Assembly (NCBI GenBank): GCA_036417435.1
Contig: CM070900.1
Coordinates: 118,374,315-118,438,314, forward strand
Reading direction: 5' to 3'
Length of the DNA stretch: 64,000 bases
From: Inia geoffrensis
Lineage: Eukaryota > Chordata > Mammalia > Artiodactyla > Iniidae
Part shown: positions 47,220 through 59,605 of the stretch, piece after piece
Layout of the letters: each line of letters begins with the position of its first letter
How positions within the stretch are numbered: the stretch's first letter is position 1
The notes under the pieces: generated by a model
The model's database searches: none
Seen by the model: only the letters and a program-made list of their open reading frames with translations
What the model was told of the DNA's origin: nothing
Made by a program: the position numbers and the translations under genes

Positions 47220-47790
47220 AAGAAACAAACCCTGTGGAGGGCAATTTGACAATATCTTTAATATTATAAATGTATAATCCTTGACCCAGTAATCCCTGGT
47301 CAAAAAATTCTGAAAATTTATGCTACAGAAATACTAGCACATGTGAGAAATGACATGGCTGCAAACTTATTCACTTCCACACTGTTTAATAATTTCAATA
47401 ATGGGGAGTAATATAAATGTCGAACATTAGTGGAGTGACTAAATACATTATGATCACTGATAAAATGGAATATGATACAACTTTTCAAAAGAGAAAATTC
47501 TCTACATACCGATAATGGGAACATCAACAAACTATATTGTTAAATGAAACAAAAGATAGAAAGCTACCTTTTGTGTAAAAAGAGTTTCAAGACAATATAT
47601 TTATATTTATTATTTATGCATAAAGAATATGAAGAAACTAATAACTGTTACCTCTGTTTTGGGGGGAGGTTTGCTTGAAACTGGATGGGTGGAGGATGTG
47701 TGGTAGGAAGACATTTCACCATATTTATTTTTATAGTTTGTGATTTCTGAACTGGGAATATTATCTATTCAACAATTTTAGAACTCAAAA
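47220..47790 (+). mobile_element. Old 5'-truncated L1 (L1M-type)
   Basis: 'ATCCTTGACCCAGTAATCCC', 'CTACAGAAATACTAGCACAT', 'ATATTGTTAAATGAAACAAA' and 'CTACCTTTTGTGTAAAAAGA' follow the ORF2 end and 3'UTR of old L1M copies. It is strongly decayed. Confidence 0.7.
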
Positions 47791-47997
47791 GAAAGAAATT
47801 AATTTTAAGGATAAAAACAACAAGATAATTCCAGGACATAATAACAGGACATACTAGAGTGATTGGAAACCCTCTTTCACTGCCTGGCAACTAAGCACTC
47901 ATGCTACGTAAGTTCAGAAAGGACCGAAAAGGTAGTCTTCTTGCACATACCTATTGCCTGGTGTGCTGGAAAAACTCCCAAGAGATTTTTCTGCAAA

Positions 47998-48081
47998 AAT
48001 ATGTATATGTATAGCTGATTCACTTTGTTATAAAGCAGAAAGTAACACACCATTGTAAAGCAATTATACTCCAATAAAGAT

Positions 48082-48083
<2 letters not shown>
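47998..48083 (+). mobile_element. Short L1 3' terminus
   Basis: 'GCTGATTCACTTTGTTATAA', 'AACACACCATTGTAAAGCAA' and 'TATACTCCAATAAAG' are the same L1 3' end as at 27880-27940. The tail is not poly-A but leads directly into a (TA)n tract. Confidence 0.85.

Positions 48084-48134
<51 letters not shown>
48084..48134. repeat. (TA)n microsatellite, about 25 units
   Basis: Uninterrupted TA units placed where the poly-A tail of the L1 terminus should be. Confidence 0.95.
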
Positions 48135-48135
<1 letters not shown>

Positions 48136-48420
48136 TGCATGACATAGAAGATTATTGCTCCAAAAAAGTTTTTAGGGTTTTTCTCTACCATATCTAGTGA
48201 TTTCTCCATTCCTCTCAATCTACCACAACTACAATCCGCTAAAGATGGACATGCTCTCCTTCCCCAACTCTTCATATCATCACTTATAAAGCCTCAACAG
48301 TTGACCTACTTAAATCTCCATGAATACCTATGAATCTCTTTTTGAATAAATATCCCTGTATTGTCTGATTCTCCTACTCCAATGTCATCAATAATGTGCA
48401 TACCTTCCTCAGTTATTAAT
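48135..48420. other. No recognised feature
   Basis: Unannotated. Confidence 0.4.
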
Positions 48421-48424
48421 ATTT

Positions 48425-48540
48425 TAACAACTGTATATGAAGCAAAAACAATGAGTCCAACACTGTGCTAGGTGTTACAAGGAACGAAAGAAGATTAAGG
48501 CTTGACCCTGCCCAGTAAGGTTACAATCCAGCCACCTTGC
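48425..48540 (-). repeat. L2 LINE 3' fragment
   Basis: 'CAACACTGTGCTAGGTGTTA' and 'GACCCTGCCCAGTAAGGTTA' fit the antisense L2 3' end. Confidence 0.55.
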
Positions 48541-49635
48541 TTCCACCTTTCACTTATGAAATTTCTTTACTATTGACTGAGACACTACTCTGTACCAAGC
48601 ATAAGCTTTTCAGTTTTATTTCTTAAACTTCAAATTCCCTCCACCTCTATGAGTTCTCCTTCTTGATAGTAACTCCAGCTTTCTTTTATAGATCTAATTC
48701 TCTGTGCTAGTCATGGGGCTTAGTCCTTTATGAGTAGAGAAAGTACAAGCTTCACTGAGTATAAATTTAGTGAACCAAAGATGTAACTTTATTTTTCCCA
48801 TGACTGAACTTCTATTTCAAAACCCACACCACTGGTGGCAAAGATAGAGTTCTAATTTTGGAGTGAACTAAGTCCATTCAGAATTTTCTTCTATGCTCTC
48901 TTATCTTAAAAGTTATACTGCTACTGGGGTGGGGAGGGCAATTGGGGATATTCTTGTAGTATCTAGTTTTTGGTAAAAGAAAGTATTTTGTCTTCAGCCA
49001 TTTCCCATCCAGGCTGACCTCTCCTGAGCTGTTAATTTTCTCATTTGACTGTGATGATCCTCATCCTTCCTGACTGACCTTTCTTGGTCTACCTTGATTT
49101 TCTGGTGCCTGTTTCATCCTCCCCGTGGACTGAAACAGCCCTCCAGATCCAGCACTGACAATGTCCCCTCTGCTCCAATGCTGATTACACTGAAAAACAG
49201 TCAGTTTCTCCCCAAGACAGACAGGACTGGATGTCTGATAGCCCCAGAGTCCTCTGTCTACAAATAGCATCAAACACTTCTCCTCTGTTCCTCTCACACC
49301 ATGTTGATGCCCCCTCTAACCTGAGATCACCAAACATATCTGGGGAACTCTACTCAGGAAGGAGGTGTGCCCTCCTTCCTAAGTAATTCTCAGAATTTCT
49401 TTGTCATCCACATTAGTACTCCCCTTTCCAACTTTGCCCATCTTTTCTCCTGTCCCAGGGTATGATTTAAAAGTCCCTGTGACAGAAAAATCAGATTCAG
49501 CAGATAGTCCTTCAAATCTATGATGATCAAATAGCAAGAATTAACTTTTTGGTTTTGATGTTGTGCCAAGGTTTCTCTGAAAAGGCTAATATATCAGCTA
49601 ATATATAAAAATATTATCCCTGATACAGAAATATC
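48541..49635. other. No recognised feature
   Basis: Slightly more GC-rich than its neighbours at 49010-49470, but no gene, exon pair or repeat is recognised. Confidence 0.45.
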
Positions 49636-49639
49636 AACT

Positions 49640-49775
49640 CATTTTCTTTTTACAGCAACTCCACAATAAAGGTATGGTAGGTATTATATTACAGAAAATG
49701 AGTTTTGGTTGCTTTTCCAAGGTCATGAAGTTAGTAGGTGAACAGAGTTGGAACTGGACACAGACCATTCTGTTC
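49640..49775 (-). repeat. MIR SINE fragment
   Basis: 'CAGCAACTCCACAATAAAGG', 'CCAAGGTCATGAAGTTAGTA' and 'CAGAGTTGGAACTGGACACA' give the antisense MIR order. Confidence 0.7.
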
Positions 49776-50545
49776 CTGGGGCTTATGAATTTAAACATAA
49801 TCTTTTCTAGAAAAAAAAATTTTTTCTCCTAACTTCTCATGAACAGTCATGCATTTCCTGGTTGAATGATTCTGGACACATTTAGCGGGAAGAAAACATC
49901 TAACCTTGTTTCCTTCTTTGGTCACTAAGCACCTCTTTTATTTTATTTTTTAAATTTCTATAGTGTACAGATTTCCTAGCTTTTTGCTTCAGTCAGATGA
50001 AAATCAATGGTATTAGTTTTCAAACCTGTGTTAATGTTGCTTCTGTCGCATTCAGCATTTTATCTACAGGTTCTATTTTGCTCAATCTTGGGACTTTTTT
50101 TTTTTTAATCATAGTTCTTTAAGAGCACCATACATTTTACTTTCTCCTCAAGCAGGTTATGCTGCCCTTAGATTTTCCCTTCTCTGGGACATTGACATGA
50201 ACTTTGTTCTCTCTCTCTCCCTTTGTCAGTTGTGTCCCTGACTCAATTTGTACCCAATGTTCCAGCACGTTTTGGGTAAGTTTGCACTGCTCACCGTTAT
50301 CCCTCTAACTCTAAAGATTTCCTTTTCTTTAAGGGACTTTCAAGGAAATTTTGCAGGAAAAGACATAGCAAGTGGCCATAGCCTCACCTGCATAGTCCAT
50401 CATATATTTGTAGTGCCTTCGATCCTTATGCTCACAGGGTAGGCAAATGGATAACTCAAAACAGAATGGTTTCCTTTTATCTACCATATACCCCACATGG
50501 CTTTGGAAGGTGAAGAAGGGGAAAAAAATAGAAGAGGATAAAACA
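49776..50545. other. No recognised feature
   Basis: Unannotated. Confidence 0.45.
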
Positions 50546-50554
50546 GATGGTAAA

Positions 50555-50702
50555 AACTGGGAGGGGGATGAGGAGAAAGAGAGGAGGGAGGGAGGAGGGG
50601 AGAAAGAAAAAGAAAAAGAAAAAAGAGAATGAGGGGGAGGGAGGGAGGGAGAGAGAGAAAGAAGGAAGGAAGGAAGGGAAGAAGGGAGAAAGAATAGGGG
50701 GA
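50555..50702 (+). repeat. Purine-only tract (GGGA/GAAA)n
   Basis: About 148 bp that is almost entirely A and G, with a (GGGA)n block, a (GAAA)n block, then (GAAG)n. It generates low-complexity frames on both strands (Glu/Lys/Arg-rich and Ser/Pro/Phe-rich) that are not genes. Confidence 0.9.
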
Positions 50703-52035
50703 AAAGTTCCTTGGAAAACAGATGATCAGAGTAGAGATTCAAAACAAGGGGAATGGAATCAAATCTCTCTGTAGGAACAGGAAAGCTAGAGCAATATGGA
50801 GTACTTTGACAGATGTATTTTCAAAACCTTTTAAAGGACATTGCAACACACAAACTCCCAACAGGCACATATGATAATGTCCAAGTGATTGATAATTGCT
50901 TAGAGATGCATTTGGTCAAAGAATTTCATGGCTCTAGAATCAGGGTTGTTCTTCAAGAGAAAAGTGCAGCTAATTTCTGGGGACATGGAAGTTAAGCCCA
51001 GCTAGCCTGAGTTGAAGAAAACTTTAAATGGAGTCATTTCAGGTGATTGCCACAGTCTTATTTACAGTTAAACTAACCAAAATGTCAGCTAAGTTATGCA
51101 CTGCAATTAAACTCAAGTCATCAAATATTTAAGTATCAAATATATAGGTATCAATTGCTATTTTGGGTCCTGAGAATATAACAGTGTATAACACGTTGTC
51201 TTGGCCATTATGGAGCCAAAATGCTGATGGTGGAGAAGGGTTCATTTATGACCTTTAATCTTGATAAAGTAAGATTTAAGAGGGTGGCACAGAAAATGTA
51301 AGTCTTAGATTCTGAAGTTAATGCATTCTGTTTACAGTTGCATAAATGGCAATTTACCACTTACATGACAGATTTTGGTCGTTCATTATTCCTTTTTTTG
51401 TTAAGTCAGCAGTTGACCGACTCCTCTGTACTAAACACTGTGTAAACTGTAAAATAATCTACCAAAATTTTCCCAACAATTAGAATCATCTCTGTGGGGA
51501 AAATATGGCTTCTCTTAGAGATTTTTATTTAGTAAGGCTAGAGTATCCTCCAGAACTAAGTATTAATACTTTTAGAAAACACTGCAAGGGGTTCTTATAA
51601 ACAAAGAAATTTGGAAAATCTTGCTGTAAAAATACAGAGATAAAGTAAATATGAAGCCTACTCTCGAGGATTTTACATCATCCCGATCTCATCTTTGATT
51701 AGATTTTCTTCTAACGTTTGAAGGGGTAATTCAGATAGCTTTATGGCTCAATTAAGTGGGGCTAGAAAATGTCATTGACTTTTTTAGGTAACCCCAAAAC
51801 TAACACTGAAAGAAATTTCAAAAGTGCAGTTCCTAAAATATTTGGAGTAACTGATTTCCAAGGGAGCTAATTTCAAGCACAAAATTTATTTTTTTTTAAA
51901 AAATTGGTGTTATTAGAAAAAAAATCATTACTTTAGAGTCACATGGCTGATAATTATAAGCATATAATTTTGAAGCTGAAACCAATCAGGTCCCTGGGGC
52001 AGCCCTCCCAGATACAAAAGCCCTCCTATTTTCCG
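50703..52035. other. No recognised feature
   Basis: Unannotated AT-rich DNA. Confidence 0.45.
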
Positions 52036-52039
52036 CCAT

Positions 52040-52651
52040 TTCTTGTTCATAGAAAAAGGCTTTAGTCTCCTAAGCCTTCCCTGAGTTCCAAAGAGCAGGC
52101 ACAAGCCGTACTAATTAGGGAAGTGAAGGGATGCAGAAACAAAGGAAAAGCAGTTAAATAAGAAAAGTAATGACAATAGTTCAGCTATAAAACAGAGTCC
52201 TAGTCCCTCCTCAAAGGATATACACAACAATTGTATGGATATCTCTGAGTTATTCTTCAGGAACTAAGATATCCCCTTCTCCCCTTAGCTGCACCCCACC
52301 CCCACCCCAGCCACAGCCACCAGGTGAAGGGTGGCAGCTACATGCTGAGAAGACTCCAGACTGTTTGGAACCAGAAGGTTGATAATTCAGATTCCTGAAA
52401 CACCACCCTGTTACTTCACCACCAACCAATCAGAACCAAGTCATGAATCCTGCAGCCCTCACTCCCAAATGTTGCCTTTAAAAATGCTCCCCTGAAAACC
52501 ACCAAGCAGTTCAGGCATTTTGAGCATGAGCTGCCCATACTCCTTGCTGGGCCCTGCAATAAACACTGTACTTTCCTTCATCACAACCCAATGTCAGTAA
52601 ATTGGCTTTACTGTGCAGCTGGAGAGCAGACCCAAGTTTGATTAGGTAACA
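52040..52651 (+). mobile_element. Solo ERV LTR (ERV1-like, artiodactyl type)
   Basis: A promoter-like order is visible: CCAAT at 52426-52430, a TATA-like TTTAAAAA at 52477-52484, and AATAAA at 52558-52563. These are followed by 'CCAATGTCAGTAAATTGGCT' and the end GGTAACA. The left edge is approximate. No gag, pol or env remains are adjacent. Confidence 0.65.
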
Positions 52652-53185
52652 AAGCTAACAGGGAGCCTGAAGGTAACCCTCTCACTTAAAAATTCATAAG
52701 AAACCTAGACCCAGAGAGGCTGAGTGAGTTTCCCAAATTTATAGAACTAGTATAGAAAGAAGAACTAGAGCCTGTCATCTAATTCTTAAAAATGCCATGA
52801 TTTCGATTTTGTTATATTCATCCCATCCTTCAGATGCTGAGAGAAAAAATAGAATCTTTATAACAGACTTGAAGCTTCACCAGTGTGGGGTTGGACATCT
52901 TTCATTCATCACTGTACCCTAGCAGGTACTGCAGTGCTTGGAATGCTGCAGGTGAGAGGGACCATCTCCTCTCACTCCATTAAGCCAAGATTTCAAGTTC
53001 ACTGTAACAATGTTATAAGTGGATTATCAGATTATCCTCCCTTCTCCCAGCTTTTCTGAGCAGCCAAACTGGCACCCACCTCAAACCTCCCTCTGCCCGC
53101 CCATCGCACCCTCCATCCCTGCCTTTTCCTGATGCACAAGTATACAAGTATTTCCACTAGGTGCTATGGAAGACTTCTGGGCACC
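52652..53185. other. No recognised feature
   Basis: Unannotated. Confidence 0.4.
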
Positions 53186-53187
53186 TA

Positions 53188-53347
53188 CTGCCAACACGTT
53201 CCCCATATCAGCAGCATTGGCATCAACTGGGAGCTTATTAGACTTGTAGAGTATCTGGACACCCCAGACCTACTGAATCAGAATCTACATTTAACAAGAT
53301 CCCAAGGTGATTCATATGCACATTAAAGTTTGCGAAGCACTGATCCT
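53188..53347 (-). mobile_element. MER5A-like hAT MITE
   Basis: 'AGCAGCATTGGCATCAACTG', 'GACCTACTGAATCAGAATCT' and 'CATTAAAGTTTGCGAAGCAC' are the antisense MER5A order up to its terminus. Confidence 0.8.
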
Positions 53348-55428
53348 AGGTCCATATCACATGCACATTAGGCATACATTTTACTTCCTGTAAAGATGTA
53401 ATAGCAAGGGAGTAAATTATATTTTAGGAGAGAAATAGAAGATTGCTGACGTCTTTTGGAGAGACTGATAATTTTATTTCCCAGCTACAATTACATTATT
53501 CTTAGAAATAGCTGGGTTTTTTTCTTTCGGTCCTATATCTAATTTGTCCAATAATAATAACTTTTAAGTCCTAGGAAGATTTATTTATTATATTGTTACT
53601 TTAAAGTAACATGATTTGGGCAGAAACAATTGCAGTATAGGGCCTTTCTTGAGGATTAATGACGAGTTAGAAGGAATGGCTGGCTTGAGACAAGACTGAA
53701 GCAATTAATCCAACAAGTTATTCATTCTTAACCCATGCCTTATGTTGAAGTTGCTATTGTTTCATCCACAAAGCATTGGGGAAAAAAGAGAGAAAGAAAG
53801 AGTTCTATAGACCTTTTCTCATGCTTTAGGCTATTTCATTTCTGTAGGCCCTCATAGAGAACCACTGCTTTGTTCATTAACCTTCCAAATTGCTTAATGT
53901 TTGTAGCATACTGTGCAGTATGATCTATTGCTTTTACCTTAACATTTCATTTAGTTCACTCTGCCACCCCTACCACACATAGGAAATACACTGTTGGTTC
54001 CAAACTCATTATGCAAATACTACACCTAGGCACTAGTATTCTAACTTCCATTAGCTCTACTCCACCATTATCCTGGCCTTCTGTGAATCAGAGGTATCAA
54101 ATTACATATACAGATTTGTGGGGTTTTTGGGGGGAGTTTTGATGTGAAGCTGAGTGGTCTCCCAAAAACTCAGCAGAAAATCAGTTGTATTTGAATCAAA
54201 TACTGCATTCTGCATTTTCAAATATTACAGTTTGAATATGTCCTCTCAAGAAAAAAATTGTAGTGTATGAGCCTTAAGAATTAGCTTAGGAAATCACTTC
54301 ATGTTTACAGAACCAGGAACAGGTCCACTCAAAACACCTGCAGACTTGCATGTCTGCTGAAACTTCTGTCTGAAGATGGTGGTTAGTTCTAGGCTAAACA
54401 ATGAGTAAGATACTGTACTATCAAAAATCTTTAAAAAGAAAACAAAGCAATACTCAAGATCTTACCTTCTATATATCAGGCTCTATGTGTATACATCAGG
54501 CTTTATATTTTAAGTAAAGTAGCATGTCCTAAATAAAGCTAGTTGCTTCTGCGTGCAATAAAAATGTATTTGCATTTCCTCAAGACTAAGTTTCACTTAA
54601 ATACACTGTGTATTTCAAGAAAGGAAATATCCTTTGTCTACAAGTTCACATGTTAAATCATTCCTTTATTCAAAACACAAGCTCTTAAAATATAAAAGGT
54701 TATTTTTCATAATGGAAATAGGAATAGAAAGTTGCTCAGTTTGTTCACTCTTCTCAAATGCATTAGCTTAGCTGCACAAGTAATGCAGAACTGATCTAAG
54801 AGTGTTTGGATAAAGTATTTTTCCCCTTTCCCCATCCCTCATGCCAAAACTCATTGATTAAATCTCCAGCTAGTTCTAAACAACCTTATTAAATGTTGGT
54901 GAAAATCTAAATATATTCCATCAATGGATACCCATGGTCTGCATGGAATTTAATCTTTTGAGAGCCCCCTCCTTACCAACATAATCATTGCCTATACACT
55001 GAATAAGTATGTCTCACATATGTGTGTTTCCTTACCTCTAAATATACAGAGATGTAATTTTGATTAATAGGGTGATAATGCACTTTAAAGTGCTATTAAA
55101 TTAATTTTGTCATCATGTATTTTTAATCTAAGTTTATGGATACTTGGTTTAACTCTTATGGATAGAAACTGATAATTTTACAAATTTAAACACTTGATTT
55201 CATGATTGAAATGTGGGCAAAAGTACCTAGGGAACAAGAAAACATGTTCAAGTGTATGTGTCTTCTGCTACATAATCTAAATCCTCCCAGGTACCAGGGA
55301 ACACCTATCCTGTAAGAGCATTACCGTAGGGGCTGGCAGCATCAACATGTACATGACTCAGTCTTTGACCTGAAAGAGGCCATAGTAAGTAAACATAAGT
55401 AAGCCAAAATAAGTCTACATTTGTAAAC
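53348..55428. other. No recognised feature
   Basis: About 2 kb of AT-rich DNA without a gene or repeat I can name. Confidence 0.45.
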
Positions 55429-55439
55429 TGGACCATGAG

Positions 55440-55441
55440 GG

Positions 55442-55498
<57 letters not shown>

Positions 55499-55686
55499 TA
55501 CGCGGGCCTCTCACTGTTGTGGCCTCTCCCGTTGCGGAGCACAGGCTCCGGACACGCAGGCTCAGCGGTCATGGCTCATGGGCCCAGTCGCTCTGTGGCA
55601 CGTGGGATCTTCCCGGACCGGGGCACAAACCTGTGTCCCCTGCATCGGCAGGCAGACTCTCAACCACTGCACCAACAGGGAAGCCC
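55440..55686 (-). mobile_element. CHR-2-like SINE whose A tail became a (GT)n microsatellite
   Basis: The body (55498-55686) is an antisense CHR SINE ending 'CACTGCACCAACAGGGAAGCCC'-like at its head. TGGACCATGAG flanks the element exactly at 55429-55439 and 55687-55697. Between the left flank and the body, where poly-T is expected, lie a short T run and a (GT)n tract (about 55446-55497). Confidence 0.93.
55446..55497. repeat. (GT)n microsatellite, about 26 units
   Basis: Uninterrupted GT dinucleotides inside the SINE target duplication. Confidence 0.95.
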
Positions 55687-55697
55687 TGGACCATGAG

Positions 55698-57575
55698 TTT
55701 TAATGTTTAATTTTTATATTATTCATTCAATTTTAAGGCAATAAGGTGAAGTGCAATATGTGAAACAGAAATGCATTATGGATTATATTAAGACTTTACA
55801 TAAAATGTATGTATTAAGCATCTAAGAGATTTGTGGGAATTAGCCTTATATCCACTGTTGAGAAAGATGGTCAATAGTGACAGGAAAAAAAGTGTGGGTG
55901 AGAGCAGCTTCAGGTACACAAAATCTACTATACATTTAAAACGCTCTCCTTAACAACCTTAAAACGTCTTTGATTTGTATTTACTTTTAACCAGTTCAAT
56001 AGATTTCTTCAACATTTATTATATGCTGACATCCAGGGATATTGAACCAAACATATTTTATCACTAAAAGCAGCTGATGTATTTAAGCATCCAAAGATTT
56101 TATTTTTAGTACGTCTTATCTATGAGTCATCTTCTCAGGACCTGTGACTCTTAGTGCTATGTAAGGCAGCGATTTTTTGACATTCATTTAAAGCATGGGG
56201 TTAGGAATATTAGATTCTGATTTAACTGACTTTTATTTCATAGTCATAAACTCTTATGGACTTCTGCAAATCCTGGTCTTGGAATGGACCTCAGATGAAG
56301 AGTATATTGGGCAAATATTTTAGGTGATATGTATTTCACCAAGCTAACTCATTTGAATAGATTATCTGGTCAAAATAAATTTTTCATTAATGGACTCATA
56401 GATTTGTTTGGTTAAATGAGCAGTAAATTTACACATGGTCATCTGTTTAACTCTTGTGACCTTTTTCACATTTAACTATTTATTCCAAAGTCACTTAGAG
56501 TCTTATGGTTTAAAATACAAGCTGGAATTTGAGAGTGAACAGGATCTGAAGAAAAAATGATAACAGTGACAAAATGGTTTAACATTTAGATTTCTAAAAT
56601 TCTGTGTTAACCAACACTATAGCAGAGCTTTCCCTATAATATGGTTGATTGAACTGCATCATTTGAGGAAACACTAGTGATTATTGGTCATTTAGGCAGA
56701 ACTTATTCAATACTAGACAAGAGAGAGAATGAAAATGAAAACTGAACCAGAAGCTCAACATAATAAAGTTAAAAAAAAAAAAAAGAAAGAAAAAAGTAGA
56801 TTAACCAATTACCTTATTCATGCGGTTTTCCAAATAGTTAACGGGATATCCTGATACACTGGGTGAGGCATTGTGTATCAGCAACATAACTTGACCTAGT
56901 TGCAATATGGAATATGAGATGGTGGTAACCAAGAGGAAAAGAGGTGAGGTAGGTGAGAAGGTGGCCAATGTGTGAATTCGTGCTTGTGTTTATCTTCAAA
57001 AGTTCATCCAGGCAATACTCTTAATAGATTAGTAAGACAAATCATGTCAAAAAACTTTAATTTTCTATTCATTGATCAAGAGGAGATTCCTTGATGGAAA
57101 AAGACTAAAATCAAGATCTCTTGCCTCCCTTTAGTTTCTTTAGCTTTGTATTAAGTAATCAAAATATGTACACAAAACTGGGTAGGACATTTGACTACAC
57201 TAAGAAGAAATGGATTAATTTAACTAGTCACTAATCTTTATTATCCTTAACAACTGCTGACATAGTAAAGCAATCTTCTTTTGCCCACAATATAGCAGAT
57301 AAATATTTGGAAAATATTCCAAAAATATTTGGAAAATCTATATGAAAACATTTTGTTTTAACAGAGTATTTGGACATTGGGTATAACACGTATTCAACCA
57401 GTTCCTAGTAAGTCAGGCACTCTTTTAAGTGTTGCCTCATATACAAGGTAAATCTAGGCTATGTCTTTTTTTCTCAGTTGCCAACTAATGAGCCTTCAAT
57501 AGCAGAATCTTTGCAACAGTACAGACAAAATAGCCAAATCAAAGTGAATTATTTGGAACATGAATTTTCTAGTTT
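55698..57575. other. No recognised feature
   Basis: Contains an A run (56771-56784) preceded by AATAAA, and a 15-bp direct repeat AAATATTTGGAAAAT (57301-57315 and 57323-57337). No gene recognised. Confidence 0.45.
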
Positions 57576-57579
57576 GGAG

Positions 57580-57800
57580 GTCTTCATTGATCCATCCATT
57601 AAATGGTTATTAAGCTCCAACTCTTTGCTGGTTACTTTGTGAATGCTTGGTTACCAGTGGAGGATTAGAGTCCCTGCTCTTATGTCACTTGTTTTCTAGA
57701 GAAGTATAAAGAGAACATATAAGTAAACAAATAGATAAAAATAATAATTATAAAAATCCTTAATTAATGCTATAAAAAAGATAAGCCAACTAAAGTAAAT
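57580..57800 (-). repeat. L2 LINE 3' fragment
   Basis: 'GATCCATCCATTAAATGGTT', 'GGATTAGAGTCCCTGCTCTT' and 'ACATATAAGTAAACAAATAG' fit the antisense L2 3' end. Confidence 0.55.
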
Positions 57801-58398
57801 CAATAAAAAGTCACCTAATTTGGTACCAGCTAGACACCACTGGAAGTCTGTGAACTAGTTTACAGAAAAAACACCGTGCTGGTAATGAGTTTAAACTCTC
57901 TAACAAGGAATATGCAAGCTAAGGAGGTACAAAATTACTTTTGACACATGAGGCAAATCTACAAATATAAACATATATGGTGAAACTTAATAGCTCTGTA
58001 GAGGATGTTGCAGAGGTCAGAGCTCTCCTTTAATGAACCATTAACACTAAAAGATTTGTATTAAAATGATGTTAACATTGGAACATAGCAAGAGGAGTAA
58101 GAAAATTTAACGTTCAGGTTAATGTCTAGTTCTGCTACAGGCCCCACTATTTTAAGAACTTCTGATCCATATGTGACAAATACTATATAGGTCAAGTGAT
58201 GGCAGACAGAGCCTTGGGACAAAAAAAATAAAACATGTCAAACTCTGAGCAATGGTTTGTAAAAATATACTACATGGTTTTTTCTCTCTCAAAGAAATCC
58301 TGATCAGCTTTCTTAGTTAATAAAGTAGTAGTTTTTAGTTTCTCACAGCAGTATCTTCCTTGCTTACTAATTTATAAGGGAAAGACAAGGGATGCTTT
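57801..58398. other. No recognised feature
   Basis: Unannotated. Confidence 0.4.
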
Positions 58399-58399
58399 A

Positions 58400-58465
58400 T
58401 TCAAAGCATTCATTTGTCCATTTAATCACTTATTTGTTGAACAACTATTTACTGGGCATATATTA
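58400..58465 (-). repeat. Possible L2 LINE terminus
   Basis: 'CACTTATTTGTTGAACAACT' and 'TTTACTGGGCATATATTATA' resemble the antisense L2 end. Short and weak. Confidence 0.35.
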
Positions 58466-59435
58466 TAGTTCTTCCTAAACCTAACTTGGTCTATACCAAG
58501 CTGTCTTATACTTAATTAGTCTAAAGCAGTACAACATGACAAAACCATCTGGGTGCGTCATTCAGAACAGGCCTACTCTGTTGCTATGGATTCCTACAGG
58601 GGCATACGTGGTGCAGGACTTCAGGTTAATCGCCGGGAACTTACTTAGGATATCATATAGTTGTGCTGAGTAGTTGGTTGTTTTATTACAATTTATAGAC
58701 ACTGGCTAAGCCCACTTGCATATTTAGGGGAAAAGCCTATCACAACTACTAACCGGGGGTTGTCTGATCTGTAAACATCTGGCATAAGTTCATTTTATTC
58801 ATTGTAGATGCAATATTTAGCTGTTAAAAAAATGAACAAACATAGTATTTGGATAAATAAGAGACAATACAAAGGAACCAGAAGGAAGTCTCCTATTATA
58901 GTTAGCATTAGTTAGAACCTTATTTAAAGACTGTGTCCAGGTTTTATTTCCATAAACTAAGGAGAATGTAGATTTGGGGGGAAAATGAGATAGCAGAAAA
59001 ATTAATTTTAAATTAAAAAATCAGATATAATAGAAAATATTACTAAATTAGAGTAACTTCTAGATATGAAAAAGCTGATGTGATTCAATAGTGTAAACTG
59101 TACATAGCTACTAGATAAAGGATATTGGACAAATATTTTCTGTAGACCCAGAGTGAGAGTGGGGTAGGTAGGGATAAGTAGGGAAGAAAGAAACAAGCAA
59201 AGGAAAAAGACTGAAATTTGTTTTTTACTTGAGGATTTGGTTAGCTGTTTCTAAAATGTTCTTCTCCCAAAGGATCTTTAAACATGAACAAGTTTTAGCA
59301 ACTTGTAGAATATCCTTCCCTAAGCCCTTAATCAGCACTATACAGGGCACTACTCCTATCCTAGAGGTCATTCCAAAGTATTTCTATTTGAAACCGACAG
59401 ATCCGACTTAATGGCCTTAAAATAACAATTGCTAT
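58466..59435. other. No recognised feature
   Basis: Unannotated. Confidence 0.4.
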
Positions 59436-59439
59436 ATTT

Positions 59440-59605
59440 TTATTGAAGTTGAACTATGTGCCAGGCATTTTCTTAAGATTTACATTCTAACATCACAGCA
59501 ACACTATGAATTAGGTATTATTAAACCTGTTTACCAATGAATTAGCTCTGGCATGAGAGTTAAGCACTTTGCCCAAGGCTACTCAGAGGCTAAAAAGTCC
59601 AAATT
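59440..59605 (-). repeat. MIR SINE
   Basis: 'ACTATGTGCCAGGCATTTTC', 'CACAGCAACACTATGAATTA' and 'GCACTTTGCCCAAGGCTACT' give a clear antisense MIR. Confidence 0.78.

Noticed and set aside
48084..48275. Minus-strand frame ending in alternating Tyr-Ile
   Set aside because: The tail is translated (TA)n microsatellite, so it is not a protein.
50329..50774. Ser/Pro/Phe-rich and Glu/Lys/Arg-rich frames on opposite strands
   Set aside because: Both are translations of a purine/pyrimidine low-complexity tract.
55440..55500. CRISPR-like or direct-repeat array
   Set aside because: It is a plain (GT)n tract with no spacers, and the genome is mammalian.
57301..57337. 15-bp direct repeat AAATATTTGGAAAAT as a regulatory array
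   Set aside because: Only two AT-rich copies are present, which is likely slippage in low-complexity sequence.
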